DNA of 64,000 bases from CBDFKU01 sp965248975 (GTDB lineage: Bacteria > Chloroflexota > Dehalococcoidia > Lucifugimonadales > JAGWBF01), in contig CBDFKU010000020.1 in NCBI GenBank assembly GCA_965248975.1, forward strand, positions 186,001 to 250,000, given 5' to 3'. The translations under genes and the position numbers were made by a program. Shown one piece after another: positions 32,989 to 40,909 of this stretch; within the stretch, counting starts at the first letter, position 1, and each line of letters starts with the position of its first letter. Under the pieces are notes generated by a model. It worked only from the letters and a program-made list of their open reading frames with translations. It was not told the DNA's origin and did not search any database.

Positions 32989-33198
32989 TTACTCCTTGCC
33001 GTGGCGCAGAAGCTTCCCCGACAGGACGCCGGTGGGCTCGCCGTCCTCGATGCTCACCTGGCCGTTGACCAGGATCCAGCGATATCCGTCGGCCTTCTGA
33101 ATCCGCCTCCAGTCGCCGCCGGGCAGGCGGGGCGCTCCACCGAAGCCCGGGGGTCCTTCCAGTGGCCTTGGGAAGTCGATGATCGCCCTCACCAGCAA
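32989..33198 (-). pseudogene. D-aminoacylase C-terminal fragment
   Basis: Residues RLPGGDWRRIQKADGYRWILVNGQV..DGEPTGVLSGKLLRHGKE match the last 45 residues of the amidohydrolase at 19522-21252 (DLPGGDWRRVQKPQGYRWILVNGQV). Upstream of that block the similarity stops abruptly and nothing of the catalytic barrel remains. A decayed copy. Confidence 0.7.
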
Positions 33199-33228
33199 CG
33201 GGCGGACCGTCTCCCGACCGAAGGGCGG

Positions 33229-33375
33229 TTACTCCTTTGGCTTCTTTAGATAGGCGACGTAGTTGACCAGTGAGGGCGCCCGGGGATCGGGCTGAGGCAC
33301 CACGCAGACCAACTCCCACCCCTCTGCACCACGGGCATTCAGCAGGCTGGCCGCGTCCCGGTGTCGTTCATAATG
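33229..33375 (-). pseudogene. Fragment of a small DUF4177-like protein
   Basis: A frame closed upstream by TGA (33376-33378) and without a start reads HYERHRDAASLLNARGAEGW.. then ELVCVVPQPDP and VNYVAYLKKPKE-stop. The LNxxGAEGWELV-V pattern and YVAYLKKPKE end are typical of short DUF4177-like proteins. Only the 3' half survives. Confidence 0.45.
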
Positions 33376-33485
33376 TCAGCAGCGTCCCCTACACGGTTCC
33401 AGAGTATGTCAACCCGATATTCCCAATTCGTGTGCACGACCGGTCCTTTTCATAGGCTGTAGACTCAATCGACCAGGTCCAGGCG

Positions 33486-33600
33486 TCACGCGATCGGGTC
33501 AGGACAGACCCTGGCGAACAGCTCCATGCTCTCGATGATGCTCTCGATGATCCTGTCGACGTTGCCGCCCCGGAAGCTGCCTTCAGGACCTCGCGTGGGT
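33486..33600 (-). pseudogene. Possible tail of a luciferase-like monooxygenase
   Basis: The minus-strand frame ends GGNVDRIIESIIESMELFARV..CPDPIA-stop, resembling the end of LLM proteins (VDRI..SIEMFGKYV). Short and low-complexity, so tentative. The region 32961-33744 as a whole holds only such fragments and repeats. Confidence 0.3.
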
Positions 33601-33617
33601 GCGCTCTCATGCCGTGA

Positions 33618-33680
33618 TTCGACGAGCTCACCACGAGTGGAAATTGACTGCCCGTCGCTCACCCTGAGCTTGTCGAAGGG
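33618..33680. repeat. Intergenic palindromic repeat, family C copy 1
   Basis: TTCGACGAGCTCACC (33618-33632) opposed by TCACCCTGAGCTTGTCGAA (33659-33677). A related pair is near 40827-40884. Confidence 0.55.
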
Positions 33681-33744
33681 CGTCTCTTTTTGAACTGCAA
33701 GGCGCCGGCTGAGAGGCTCAGAGCCGAGACTATCCCAGTCAGCC

Positions 33745-34950
33745 TTATGCCCTTGCCCCAGCCTTCGTCTGCTCCGAGTGTCGGAAGGTGGGTAGCACGT
33801 ATTTCCCGAACATCTCTATGGACCGCATCACCTTCTCGTGGGGAACGGTCTCGGTCTGCATCATCATCATGATCTGGTCCAGGCCGGTGTCCTCGTACAT
33901 GCTGATAGCCTTGATGCAGCTGTCGGGGTCTCCCGCGATCAGGACGCCGCGGTCGCACAGGGTGTCGGCGTCCAGCTGGGTTATCGCCGACAGCGCCGCG
34001 GATCGAGCGCCCTCCAGGCTCAGGACCTGGTCTTCCGCAGGTAGGTCCTGGCCATTGCCGCCTTCGCCCTCCTTGACGTATGGGGCAAAGGTGCTCTTGA
34101 GGTGGTCGGGCACACCTCCCCAAGCCGCCAGGAGGTCCTGGTAGACGTCGGTCCGGGCCTGGGTATAGGGCTTGTCTGGTCCGTAGAAGGTCTTGATGGA
34201 CTCCAGACATAGCTCCCGCGCTTCCCTGTTGTCTTCTCCGCAGTAGGAAAAGACGGTGTTGGACCAACGGTCGTTCACAAAGGCGCCCACCGGCTTGGCA
34301 TTGCGGATGTTCTCCCGATACGTCTTGATGTGCCCCGCCAGGACCGAGGGCGCATAGGAGGCTGAGGACAGCACGCCAAGCCCCTTCTCGGCGGCCAGCG
34401 CGTAGGAGGACGACTGCAGGCAGGCCATCCACAGGGGTGGGTGGGGCTTCTGGTATGGCTTCGGAAGCACCCGCCGAGGCGGCACCGTCCAGAAGCGGCC
34501 TTCGTGGGAGAACTCCTCCGACTGCCAGATTCGCGGGATCATGTTGATCGACTCTTCCCACATTTCACGGGTGTCCCTGGGGTCCACGCCCAGACCCGTT
34601 TGCTCGTAGATGGTGGAGCGCCCGGTCCCCAGCTCCAACCGGCCGTCGGTGAGCTGGTCCACCAGCGCCGCCCGCTCGGCGACCTGGATTGGGTGATGGT
34701 AGGGCAGGATCGAGACGCCGAAGCCGATTCTTATGCGCTTGGTTATCTGGCTCAGCGCTCCGAAGAGAACATCCGGGGCCGGCGAGGCCGAGAAACCCGT
34801 GAGGAAGTGGTGCTCGACGAACCAGAGGTGGTCGAATCCCATCTCCTCGGCCAGGACGCACTGCTCCAGGGTCTCCTTATAGATGAGGTTCTCGTCCACC
34901 TTGCCGTCGACCATGGGCCTCTGTACTTCGTAGATCAGACCAAACTTCAT
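33745..34950 (-). CDS. LLM class flavin-dependent monooxygenase (bacterial luciferase-like)
   Basis: 401 residues from ATG 34950 (MKFGLIYEVQRPM). AEEMGFDHLWFVEHHFLTGFSASPAPDVLFGAL, IRIGFGVSILPYHHPIQVAERAALVD and GRLELGTGRSTIYEQTGLG are the FMN-dependent luciferase-like group, larger than the F420 group. It oxygenates an unknown organic substrate using FMNH2 from a separate reductase. It stands upstream of the degenerate zone, and a fragment resembling its own tail lies 145 bp downstream. Confidence 0.88.
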   Translation of the reverse strand: MKFGLIYEVQRPMVDGKVDENLIYKETLEQCVLAEEMGFDHLWFVEHHFLTGFSASPAPDVLFGALSQITKRIRIGFGVSILPYHHPIQVAERAALVDQLTDGRLELGTGRSTIYEQTGLGVDPRDTREMWEESINMIPRIWQSEEFSHEGRFWTVPPRRVLPKPYQKPHPPLWMACLQSSSYALAAEKGLGVLSSASYAPSVLAGHIKTYRENIRNAKPVGAFVNDRWSNTVFSYCGEDNREARELCLESIKTFYGPDKPYTQARTDVYQDLLAAWGGVPDHLKSTFAPYVKEGEGGNGQDLPAEDQVLSLEGARSAALSAITQLDADTLCDRGVLIAGDPDSCIKAISMYEDTGLDQIMMMMQTETVPHEKVMRSIEMFGKYVLPTFRHSEQTKAGARA

Positions 34951-35044
34951 CTCTTGCCTCGTCGGTTTTCTTTCGGTTCCCATTGCTATCTGGGAAGCCG
35001 GCCAGCCTGGATTCTAACAGTTACTCCCACCGGGAACAACACGG

Positions 35045-35413
35045 CTATTCGGCCAGGGGTATCACCACGTACAGCCGGGCCTCTTCGCTCACCACGCGGG
35101 TCGTGTGCCCCTTGCCGGTTAGGTCCTCGGCCAGCAGTATGCTCCCCGGACCGACCCGCCGGACCGTCCCGTCGCTGGCTGCGATCTCCACCTGCCCCGA
35201 CAGCGTGATTGTGTACTGGCGCCTGGGGGCGTTGTGCCAGTCCAGGAAATATCCAGGCGGGGAGACCCGGAAGGTTACACCGGTGGCCGCTTCAACAGGG
35301 GTGCCCTCTCCGTATGCCCCCTCTGTATCGAGGAAAGGCTGCAGGGGAAGGGCGACCTCTTCGATGTGCGTCAAGCCGTCGTCGCCGGTGTACACCCTCA
35401 ATATGTTGGACAT
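35045..35413 (-). CDS. Cupin-like small protein
   Basis: 122 residues from ATG 35413 (AAAGGAG 5 nt upstream). WHNAPRRQYTITLSGQVEIAASDGTVRRVGPGSILLAEDLTGKGHTTRV is a cupin beta-barrel with His-Gln-Tyr in the first motif and a His in GKGHTT. Family members of this shape are metal-binding and often of unknown function. It lies between a monooxygenase and a D-aminoacylase, all minus. Confidence 0.8.
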   Translation of the reverse strand: MSNILRVYTGDDGLTHIEEVALPLQPFLDTEGAYGEGTPVEAATGVTFRVSPPGYFLDWHNAPRRQYTITLSGQVEIAASDGTVRRVGPGSILLAEDLTGKGHTTRVVSEEARLYVVIPLAE

Positions 35414-35500
35414 GGGAACTCCTTTCACCTTCGCCGGACGATGGCGGTACCGACTTCTCTTCAGTCACTGGGCCCAACCGGACGGCGTCCCGTCGCTCTG

Positions 35501-35536
35501 CAAAACTGAGGCCGGCCCAGGTCCGAGCCGGCCTCA
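35501..35536 (-). terminator. Terminator after the D-aminoacylase gene
   Basis: 10-bp stem TGAGGCCGGC / GCCGGCCTCA (35507-35536). On the minus strand it is followed by GTTTTG. Confidence 0.65.
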
Positions 35537-35564
35537 AAGCTGTCTCTGCGCATCGATCGGAGGT

Positions 35565-37247
35565 TCAGACCTCGTAGCTACGCAGCAGCTTGCCCGGCAG
35601 GGCCTCGGTGCAGACTCCGTCCTCAAAGGTGACAGTGCCGTTGACGATTGTGTAGCGTAGTCCCTTGGGCTTCTGGATCAGCCGGCGTTCGCCTCCGGGA
35701 AAGTCGTTGGCGAAGATGGGTTTGTCGTAGACGAAGCCCAGCTCCTCCTGGTTGTATACGATGACGTCGGCCCAGCTCCCCACTCGGAGGCTGCCGCGGT
35801 CCTTGAAGTCGGCGAGCCAGGCGGGTAGGGCGCTTATCTTGTAGTGTCCCTCTTCCAGGCTCATGACACCGGCGTCCCGCACCCAGTGGGCCAGGAAGTA
35901 CATCGGCCACATCGACACGCTGGAGAATCTGGTGTGGGCGCCGCCGTCGGAGAAGGAGATGTGGGTGTGGGGGTCCCTGATGATCGGAGCCATATCTTCG
36001 TCGGACCGGTCGGCGATGTGTACCAGGAACTCGGTCTCCAGATCCTCGTCCAGCGCCAGGTCCAGGAAGGCGTCCAGTGGCTCCTTGCCCGTGGCTTCAG
36101 CTAGCTGGATCATGTTCATCCCGTCGAAGCGGCGGTTCCGTTCGTGGGCCGCCTCCAGCACCCTGATCTTGGCGAAGTTGGACCTGTTGTCGGTGATGGT
36201 CCCCATGTCCCCATTCATCGCGGCGCGGGTGGCTGGGTCCCGCAGCTTGGCGGCCCGCTCCTGAGCGGTTCCCACCAAGGGCTGGACCCAGTTGGGCATG
36301 ATGTCGAACAGGTTGTACTCGGACAGCTTGAACTCGTTGTCGAACTTCATGCAGTTGGTCTGAATCAGCAGCGGGAGTCCTTCGGCCTGGAGCTGGCTGG
36401 CCCAGGCTCGGTCGACGTCTGCCCGCCCGATCACTACGTGGAGGGGACGGCCGCTGGTCCGCATCATCCGGGTCAGCAGGGAGTGCTGGACTTTATGCTC
36501 CTCCAGGGCGTAGCCGACGCCGATGGTCCAGCCTATGTGGCCGACGCCGAACTCGCTCAGGACCTCGGCCATACCCATGTACTCTTCCTCCGAGGCTACA
36601 TGGCTGGGGAGGAAGCTGCCGTCCTCGGGACGGTCCTCCAGGGCCTTGTCGGCGGAGATGCCGAAGGCGCCGGCCGTCATCGCTTCGTGGAACAGCTCCT
36701 TCATCTGGTTCAGCTCGGCCTCGGTGACCGAGGTCCGCTCGCGGGCGGGCAGCATCCCCAGGACATACCCCCTCAAAGGGGAGAAGGGGAAGACCGCCCC
36801 CACGTTCAGTCCCAGACCCTGGCGCTCCAGGCTGTCCAGATACTCGGGGAAGGTCTCCCAGTCCCAGCGCATGCCCTTGCGCATGGAATCCAGGGGGATG
36901 GCCTCGATGCGGTTCATCATGCGCATGTTCAGGTCGCGGTCCTCGGGGCGGGTCGGCGCGAAACCGAATCCGCACTGGCCGATGGTGAGGGAGGTGACCC
37001 CGAACCAACCGGAGAGGGAGGCGTAGGGGTCCCAGTTGAGCTGGCCGTCGTAATGGGTGTGCAGATCGATGGCGCCGGGCGCGACGATGCAGCCGGCTGC
37101 ATCGATTTCCCGGGCTCCTCCGGCTGGGATCCGGCCGCTGATCTTGGCCACTCTGCCGTCCTTGACTGCGAGGTCTGCGTTGTATCGGGGGATGCCGGTC
37201 CCGTCGACGATAGTGCCGCCACGGATGACCAGATCATACTGGGACAT
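35565..37247 (-). CDS. D-aminoacylase-type amidohydrolase
   Basis: 560 residues. Entry YDLVIRGGTIVDGTGIPRYNADLAV, metal motif AIDLHTHYDGQ, bridging Cys in TIGQCGFGFAP, catalytic Asp in FSDGGAHTRF, and C-terminal beta domain with FANDFPGGERRLIQKPKG. AGGAGG lies 7 nt before ATG 37247. Close paralogue of the gene at 43163-44851; the two share almost the whole N-terminus and C-terminus but differ in the middle (residues about 235-330), where substrate contacts are expected. Confidence 0.9.
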   Translation of the reverse strand: MSQYDLVIRGGTIVDGTGIPRYNADLAVKDGRVAKISGRIPAGGAREIDAAGCIVAPGAIDLHTHYDGQLNWDPYASLSGWFGVTSLTIGQCGFGFAPTRPEDRDLNMRMMNRIEAIPLDSMRKGMRWDWETFPEYLDSLERQGLGLNVGAVFPFSPLRGYVLGMLPARERTSVTEAELNQMKELFHEAMTAGAFGISADKALEDRPEDGSFLPSHVASEEEYMGMAEVLSEFGVGHIGWTIGVGYALEEHKVQHSLLTRMMRTSGRPLHVVIGRADVDRAWASQLQAEGLPLLIQTNCMKFDNEFKLSEYNLFDIMPNWVQPLVGTAQERAAKLRDPATRAAMNGDMGTITDNRSNFAKIRVLEAAHERNRRFDGMNMIQLAEATGKEPLDAFLDLALDEDLETEFLVHIADRSDEDMAPIIRDPHTHISFSDGGAHTRFSSVSMWPMYFLAHWVRDAGVMSLEEGHYKISALPAWLADFKDRGSLRVGSWADVIVYNQEELGFVYDKPIFANDFPGGERRLIQKPKGLRYTIVNGTVTFEDGVCTEALPGKLLRSYEV

Positions 37248-37304
37248 GATTTGACCTCCTGGTTGGATTCACTGAATTTTACCACATGGTGGGGCAGGGG
37301 TCGG

Positions 37305-38411
37305 CTAGAAAGTCGCCAACGCGGGCCAGGTGACCAGGCTCCGGTCGATCTCGTCGACGGTCCGAACGCCGCACATAGCCATGGCGTGGTCCAACTCCCC
37401 TCGAAGGATCTCGAAGGAGTGACGCACCGCCTGCTCGCCCCCCACAGACAGCCCGTAGTACATCGGGCGGCCGATGCACACCGCTTTAGCCCCCAGGGCC
37501 AGGGCCTTCAGCACGTCCGTGCCCCGGCGGAACCCGCCGTCGATCAGCACCTCGCAGCGCCCCTCCACCGCGTCCACTACCTCGGGCAGCGCCTCGATTG
37601 ACGTGATCATTCCGTCCACAAGGCGGGCTCCGTGGTTGGATACGATCACCCCGGCTACGCCGTGCTCCAGGGAGAGTTTCGCGTCCTCGGCGGTTAATAC
37701 GCCCTTGATCACCACTGGAAGGGAGGTGATGGAGCGGATCCAGTCGATGGTGGGCCAAGTAAGGGCCGGATCGAACCGCTGGGTGATGGGCCGGCGCACG
37801 CCATCGGGCTCAAGGCGCATGGCGTTAGGGCTGCCCAAGGGCGTCGAGTGGAACTTGTGGCGTACGTTGATCTCCTTGGCGAAATCGGAGTAGTCTCCCT
37901 CGGGGCGCAGGTCGCGGAACCTCTCGGCGGGGTAGTCCACCGACACCGCGATGGCCAGGTAGCCTGCGGCCTCGGCCCGCTGGACGCACTCCCGCATGAA
38001 CTCCCGGTCGGGGAACGCGTAGAGCTGGAACCAGCGCGGTCCCTCGCACTCCGCCGCCACTTGCTCGACGCTGTGGTTGGCCATGTGGGCCAGGATCATG
38101 ATTGTGCCGGCCCCGGCCACTGCCCTGGCGCTGGCCAGCTCGCCCTTAGGGTGGACCGAGCGGTGGCCCCCCTCGGGGGCTGCCAGCACCGGCAGGCTGA
38201 TCCTTTGGCCCAGCACCGTGGTCCCGGTGTCCCTCTGACCAACGCCCCGCAGCACCCGCGGCCGCAGCAGGATGGAGTCCAGCGCGGGACGGGTTCGCCG
38301 GAAGGTGATCTCGTCGAAGGCGCCGCCGTCGGTCCGTTCGAACACCACTCCCGGCATGACCTGGCGGGCCCGCGCCTCGTAGTCGAACAGGTTTATCATG
38401 TCCCTGGGCAT
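37305..38411 (-). CDS. FMN-dependent alpha-hydroxy-acid oxidase/dehydrogenase
   Basis: 368 residues from ATG 38411 (GAGGGGAAGG upstream). MINLFDYEARARQVMP, LPVLAAPEGGHRSVHPKGELASARA, KGVLTAEDAKLSLEHGVAGVIVSNHGARLVDG (catalytic His), DGGFRRGTDVLKALALGAKAVCIGRP (FMN phosphate) are the glycolate oxidase/lactate dehydrogenase family. It oxidises 2-hydroxy acids. The next upstream gene is a Rieske protein, which could take the electrons. Confidence 0.92.
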   Translation of the reverse strand: MPRDMINLFDYEARARQVMPGVVFERTDGGAFDEITFRRTRPALDSILLRPRVLRGVGQRDTGTTVLGQRISLPVLAAPEGGHRSVHPKGELASARAVAGAGTIMILAHMANHSVEQVAAECEGPRWFQLYAFPDREFMRECVQRAEAAGYLAIAVSVDYPAERFRDLRPEGDYSDFAKEINVRHKFHSTPLGSPNAMRLEPDGVRRPITQRFDPALTWPTIDWIRSITSLPVVIKGVLTAEDAKLSLEHGVAGVIVSNHGARLVDGMITSIEALPEVVDAVEGRCEVLIDGGFRRGTDVLKALALGAKAVCIGRPMYYGLSVGGEQAVRHSFEILRGELDHAMAMCGVRTVDEIDRSLVTWPALATF

Positions 38412-38433
38412 CGCGCCTTCCCCTCGCCCGAGG

Positions 38434-38748
38434 TCAACCTTCGACGTCGACCTCGATGTTCTCACCCTGAATTCGCAGGGGGTAAACGTGCACCGGCGTC
38501 ACCGCCGGAAGCTCCACGGCCTCGCCGGATGTCACGTCGAACTTGGCGCCGTGGCGAGGGCACTCGATCAGGCTGCCCTCCAGCGCGCCGTACCCCAGCA
38601 TGCCGCCGTCGTGGGTGCAAGTGTCCCTGATGGCGTAGTAGTTGCCGCCCACATTACATAGCACGACGTGCTCACCTCGCTCGGGAGACACCGCCTTGGT
38701 CTCTCCCGGATTCAGGTCCCCCACTTTACCAACGGGAAGGTATTTCAT
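38434..38748 (-). CDS. Rieske-type [2Fe-2S] ferredoxin
   Basis: 104 residues from ATG 38748 (AAGGAG upstream). Cluster ligands are visible: CTH (C44, H46) and CPRH (C63, H66), with HGAKFDVTSGE as in Rieske ferredoxins of dioxygenase type. No membrane anchor, so cytoplasmic. It is 22 nt upstream of the FMN hydroxy-acid oxidase and probably co-transcribed, an electron-transfer partner by inference. No oxygenase alpha subunit is nearby. Confidence 0.92.
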   Translation of the reverse strand: MKYLPVGKVGDLNPGETKAVSPERGEHVVLCNVGGNYYAIRDTCTHDGGMLGYGALEGSLIECPRHGAKFDVTSGEAVELPAVTPVHVYPLRIQGENIEVDVEG

Positions 38749-38799
38749 ATGACTCCTTGATTTGCTCGACAATAACTTTGGCCGGCTAGCAGAGACGTC

Positions 38800-39406
38800 T
38801 CAGCCGTCGCTCCACCGATCGTAGTGTACCACCTGCTCCAGGGGCCTGCGCCGGGTGGGACCGTAGGTCACCCCCTCCGCGGGGTACCCGATGGGCAGGA
38901 GGGCGGCGGTCTCCACGTTCTCTGGGATGCCCAGTATCTCCTTGAGCTCGGCCTCGAAGCGCTTGTGGCGAGTGGTCAGGACGCTGGCCAGGCTCAAACC
39001 CCGGGCCGCCAGCAGTATGTTCTGGACGGCGGGGTAGATGGACGCACCCCGGTTCATGTCGCTGGGCGAGCCGTCGTGGCGGATGCAGGGAATGATGAAC
39101 ACCGGGACCTCCTCCAGATGCTCGGCCATGTGGGCCACACCCTGGTAGACCCGCTGCTGCCATTGGGGCATGTCCGGCGTCACCGGGGTCCCCGGCTCGG
39201 CCCGGAACCGCCCCGCGATCTTCCGCCGCAGCTCGGGGTCCCGGACCACCAGGAAGGCCCAGTGCTGGCGGTTTCCTCCGCTGGGGGCCTGAATGGCGGC
39301 ATCCAGCAGTCGCTCGATCAACTCCTCGGGCACCGGAGTCGGGCCTGAAATACCTGATAGCCCTCTGGGTGCGCATGGCCTCGAACAGGCCGATCTCTTC
39401 TGGCAT
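38800..39406 (-). pseudogene. Nitroreductase family gene with a frameshift
   Basis: ATG 39406 starts MPEEIGLFEAMRTQRAIRYFRP, the FMN-binding entry of nitroreductases. Near 39335-39345 the frame shifts by one base, and the rest is in another frame: PVPEELIERLLDAAIQAPSGGNRQHWAFLVV, IYPAVQNILLAARGL, then LLPIGYPAEGVTYGPTRRRPLEQVVHYDRW. Both halves are well conserved, so the lesion is recent or artefactual. Family enzymes reduce quinones, nitro groups or dehalogenate. Confidence 0.82.
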
Positions 39407-39417
39407 TGCATCCCTCG

Positions 39418-39834
39418 CTAGCGGCCCGGGTTGTAGAGGTGCCCGTTGCGCACGCTGTCAAGGGCGTAGCGCATCGCCTCGAAGAGGGGCTGGGGAGGGT
39501 CGTCCAGGGGATACCAGCCGCCCTGGGAGAACCCGTCGGGCTCCACCAGCCGGGGCTCCTGGTCCCCGATATCCCCCAGGAACTCGATGTCCACGTAGTG
39601 CTTGCCGTAGGCGACGATGTTGCTCACGCAGAGAAAGCGGAGGTCGCCCACCGTCACCCCCAGCTCTTCCAGTGCCTCCCGTCGGGCGCACTCCTCCAGG
39701 GACTCGGCGAACTCCAGGTGTCCCCCGGCGGAGCCCCAGGTCGCCTCGCCATGGGAGCCGTGCCGTCGGGCCAGGAAGACCCTGTCCTCCCGCAGAAACA
39801 CCACTCCCACACCGACCTGGGGTCTCTGGACCAT
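39418..39834 (-). CDS. NUDIX hydrolase
   Basis: 138 residues with the NUDIX box GGHLEFAESLEECARREALEELG, fitting Gx5Ex7REUxEExGU. The entry VGVGVVFLREDRVFLARRHGSHGEATW and tail GFSQGGWYPLDDPPQPLF resemble the MutT/dCTP pyrophosphatase-like group. It hydrolyses a nucleoside diphosphate derivative; substrate unknown. It is 11 nt from the nitroreductase and first in this minus-strand run. Confidence 0.9.
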   Translation of the reverse strand: MVQRPQVGVGVVFLREDRVFLARRHGSHGEATWGSAGGHLEFAESLEECARREALEELGVTVGDLRFLCVSNIVAYGKHYVDIEFLGDIGDQEPRLVEPDGFSQGGWYPLDDPPQPLFEAMRYALDSVRNGHLYNPGR

Positions 39835-39882
39835 GGCGCCCAGTATATCATCGAGAGTTCGGGTTTCACAGAGGACGGCAGG

Positions 39883-39912
39883 TTGACCCCCGGTCGCGGT
39901 GACACGTACACT
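39883..39912 (+). promoter_or_regulatory. Promoter of the second PEP-mutase-family gene
   Basis: TTGACC (39883-39888), an 18-bp spacer and TACACT (39907-39912). Confidence 0.45.
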
Positions 39913-39941
39913 GTCGGTACTTCGCCAGCTAGGAGGACGAC

Positions 39942-40811
39942 ATGAAGAGTACGACCAGGCTGAGGGAGCTGCTGAGCTCGGGTAAGATGGTGGTGGCGCC
40001 CTTTACCCTGAACGCCTTCCACGCCAAGATCGCCGAGTCGGTGGGCTTCGACGCGGTGTACATGACCGGCTCGGGAACCGCAGCCGAGCGGGGCTACCCC
40101 GACGTCGGACTCATCACCCAGACGGAGATGGTCCAGAACGCCCGGTACATCGCACGGGCCGTCTCGGTGCCGGTGATCTGCGACGCCGACAACGGCTACG
40201 GCAACCCCATCAACGTCTGGCGCACCGTGCAGGAGTACGAGGACGCCGGCGTGGCCGCAGTTCACATCGAGGACCAGGTATTCCCCAAGAAGTGCGGCTT
40301 CTTCGAGGGCAAGGAAGTCATACCCAAAGACGACATGGTGCAGAAGATCAAGGCCGCCCTGGACGCCCGCAGCGACCCCGACTTCACCATCATCGCCCGT
40401 TGCGACGCTTACGCCGTCACCGGCTGGGAGGATACCGTGGCCCGCTGCCGGGCCTACCGGGAGGCCGGAGCAGACATGGTGTTCGTAGACGGCATCAAGA
40501 CGGTGGAGGACCTGCAGGCCTACGCCACCGACCTGGCCGACCTGCCCCGGCTGTACAACGGTGACCTGGTGCCCTCCCACGACGTGGACGCCTTGGGCTA
40601 CAAGCTGATGATCTGCGGCGCCACCATCTGGCAGGTATACAAGGCGCTAAAGGCCTCCTTCGAGGAGATCAGGGACACCGGCCAGATAAATAAGGACGGC
40701 TTCGACACCCGCTGGGCCTACGCCGACCTGCTGGGCCTGGACCGCATCTACGAGATGGAGCGCAAGTACGGCGTCTCGGATATAGTGCCGTCGGAGATAC
40801 GGGTGGGGTAG
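39942..40811 (+). CDS. Isocitrate lyase / PEP mutase family lyase
   Basis: 289 residues. CDADNGYGNPINVWRTV (Mg loop), HIEDQVFPKKCGFFEGKEV (active-site loop, again Phe after Gly) and IIARCDAYAVTGWEDTVAR. Entry TTRLRELLSSGKMVVAPFTLNAFHAKI is close to the 2,3-dimethylmalate lyase / oxaloacetate decarboxylase side of the superfamily. AGGAGG lies 6 nt before ATG 39942. Paralogue of 7493-8461, but shorter at the C-terminus. Monocistronic by appearance. Confidence 0.88.
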   Translation: MKSTTRLRELLSSGKMVVAPFTLNAFHAKIAESVGFDAVYMTGSGTAAERGYPDVGLITQTEMVQNARYIARAVSVPVICDADNGYGNPINVWRTVQEYEDAGVAAVHIEDQVFPKKCGFFEGKEVIPKDDMVQKIKAALDARSDPDFTIIARCDAYAVTGWEDTVARCRAYREAGADMVFVDGIKTVEDLQAYATDLADLPRLYNGDLVPSHDVDALGYKLMICGATIWQVYKALKASFEEIRDTGQINKDGFDTRWAYADLLGLDRIYEMERKYGVSDIVPSEIRVG

Positions 40812-40826
40812 GAACGGGCCCGACTC

Positions 40827-40884
40827 GCTCATGGTGAGCCCGTCGAACCATGGACCCTGGGCCTTCGACGGGCTCAGGCCGAGC
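40827..40884. repeat. Intergenic palindromic repeat, family C copy 2
   Basis: GCTCATGGTGAGCCCGTCGAA opposed by TTCGACGGGCTCAGGCCGAGC around CCATGGACCCTGGGCC. Same core (GAGC-n-CGTCGAA) as the copy at 33618. Confidence 0.55.
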
Positions 40885-40909
40885 GGTGTAGTTGCCTGGA
40901 GGATCTGCA

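Noticed and set aside
33389..33634. 81-residue serine-rich frame on the minus strand
   Set aside because: Low complexity, no ribosome site and no family resemblance. It overlaps a better-supported gene tail in another frame.
36144..37601. 485-residue open frame on the plus strand
   Set aside because: Runs antisense across two real genes (D-aminoacylase and FMN oxidase) and contains no recognisable domain.
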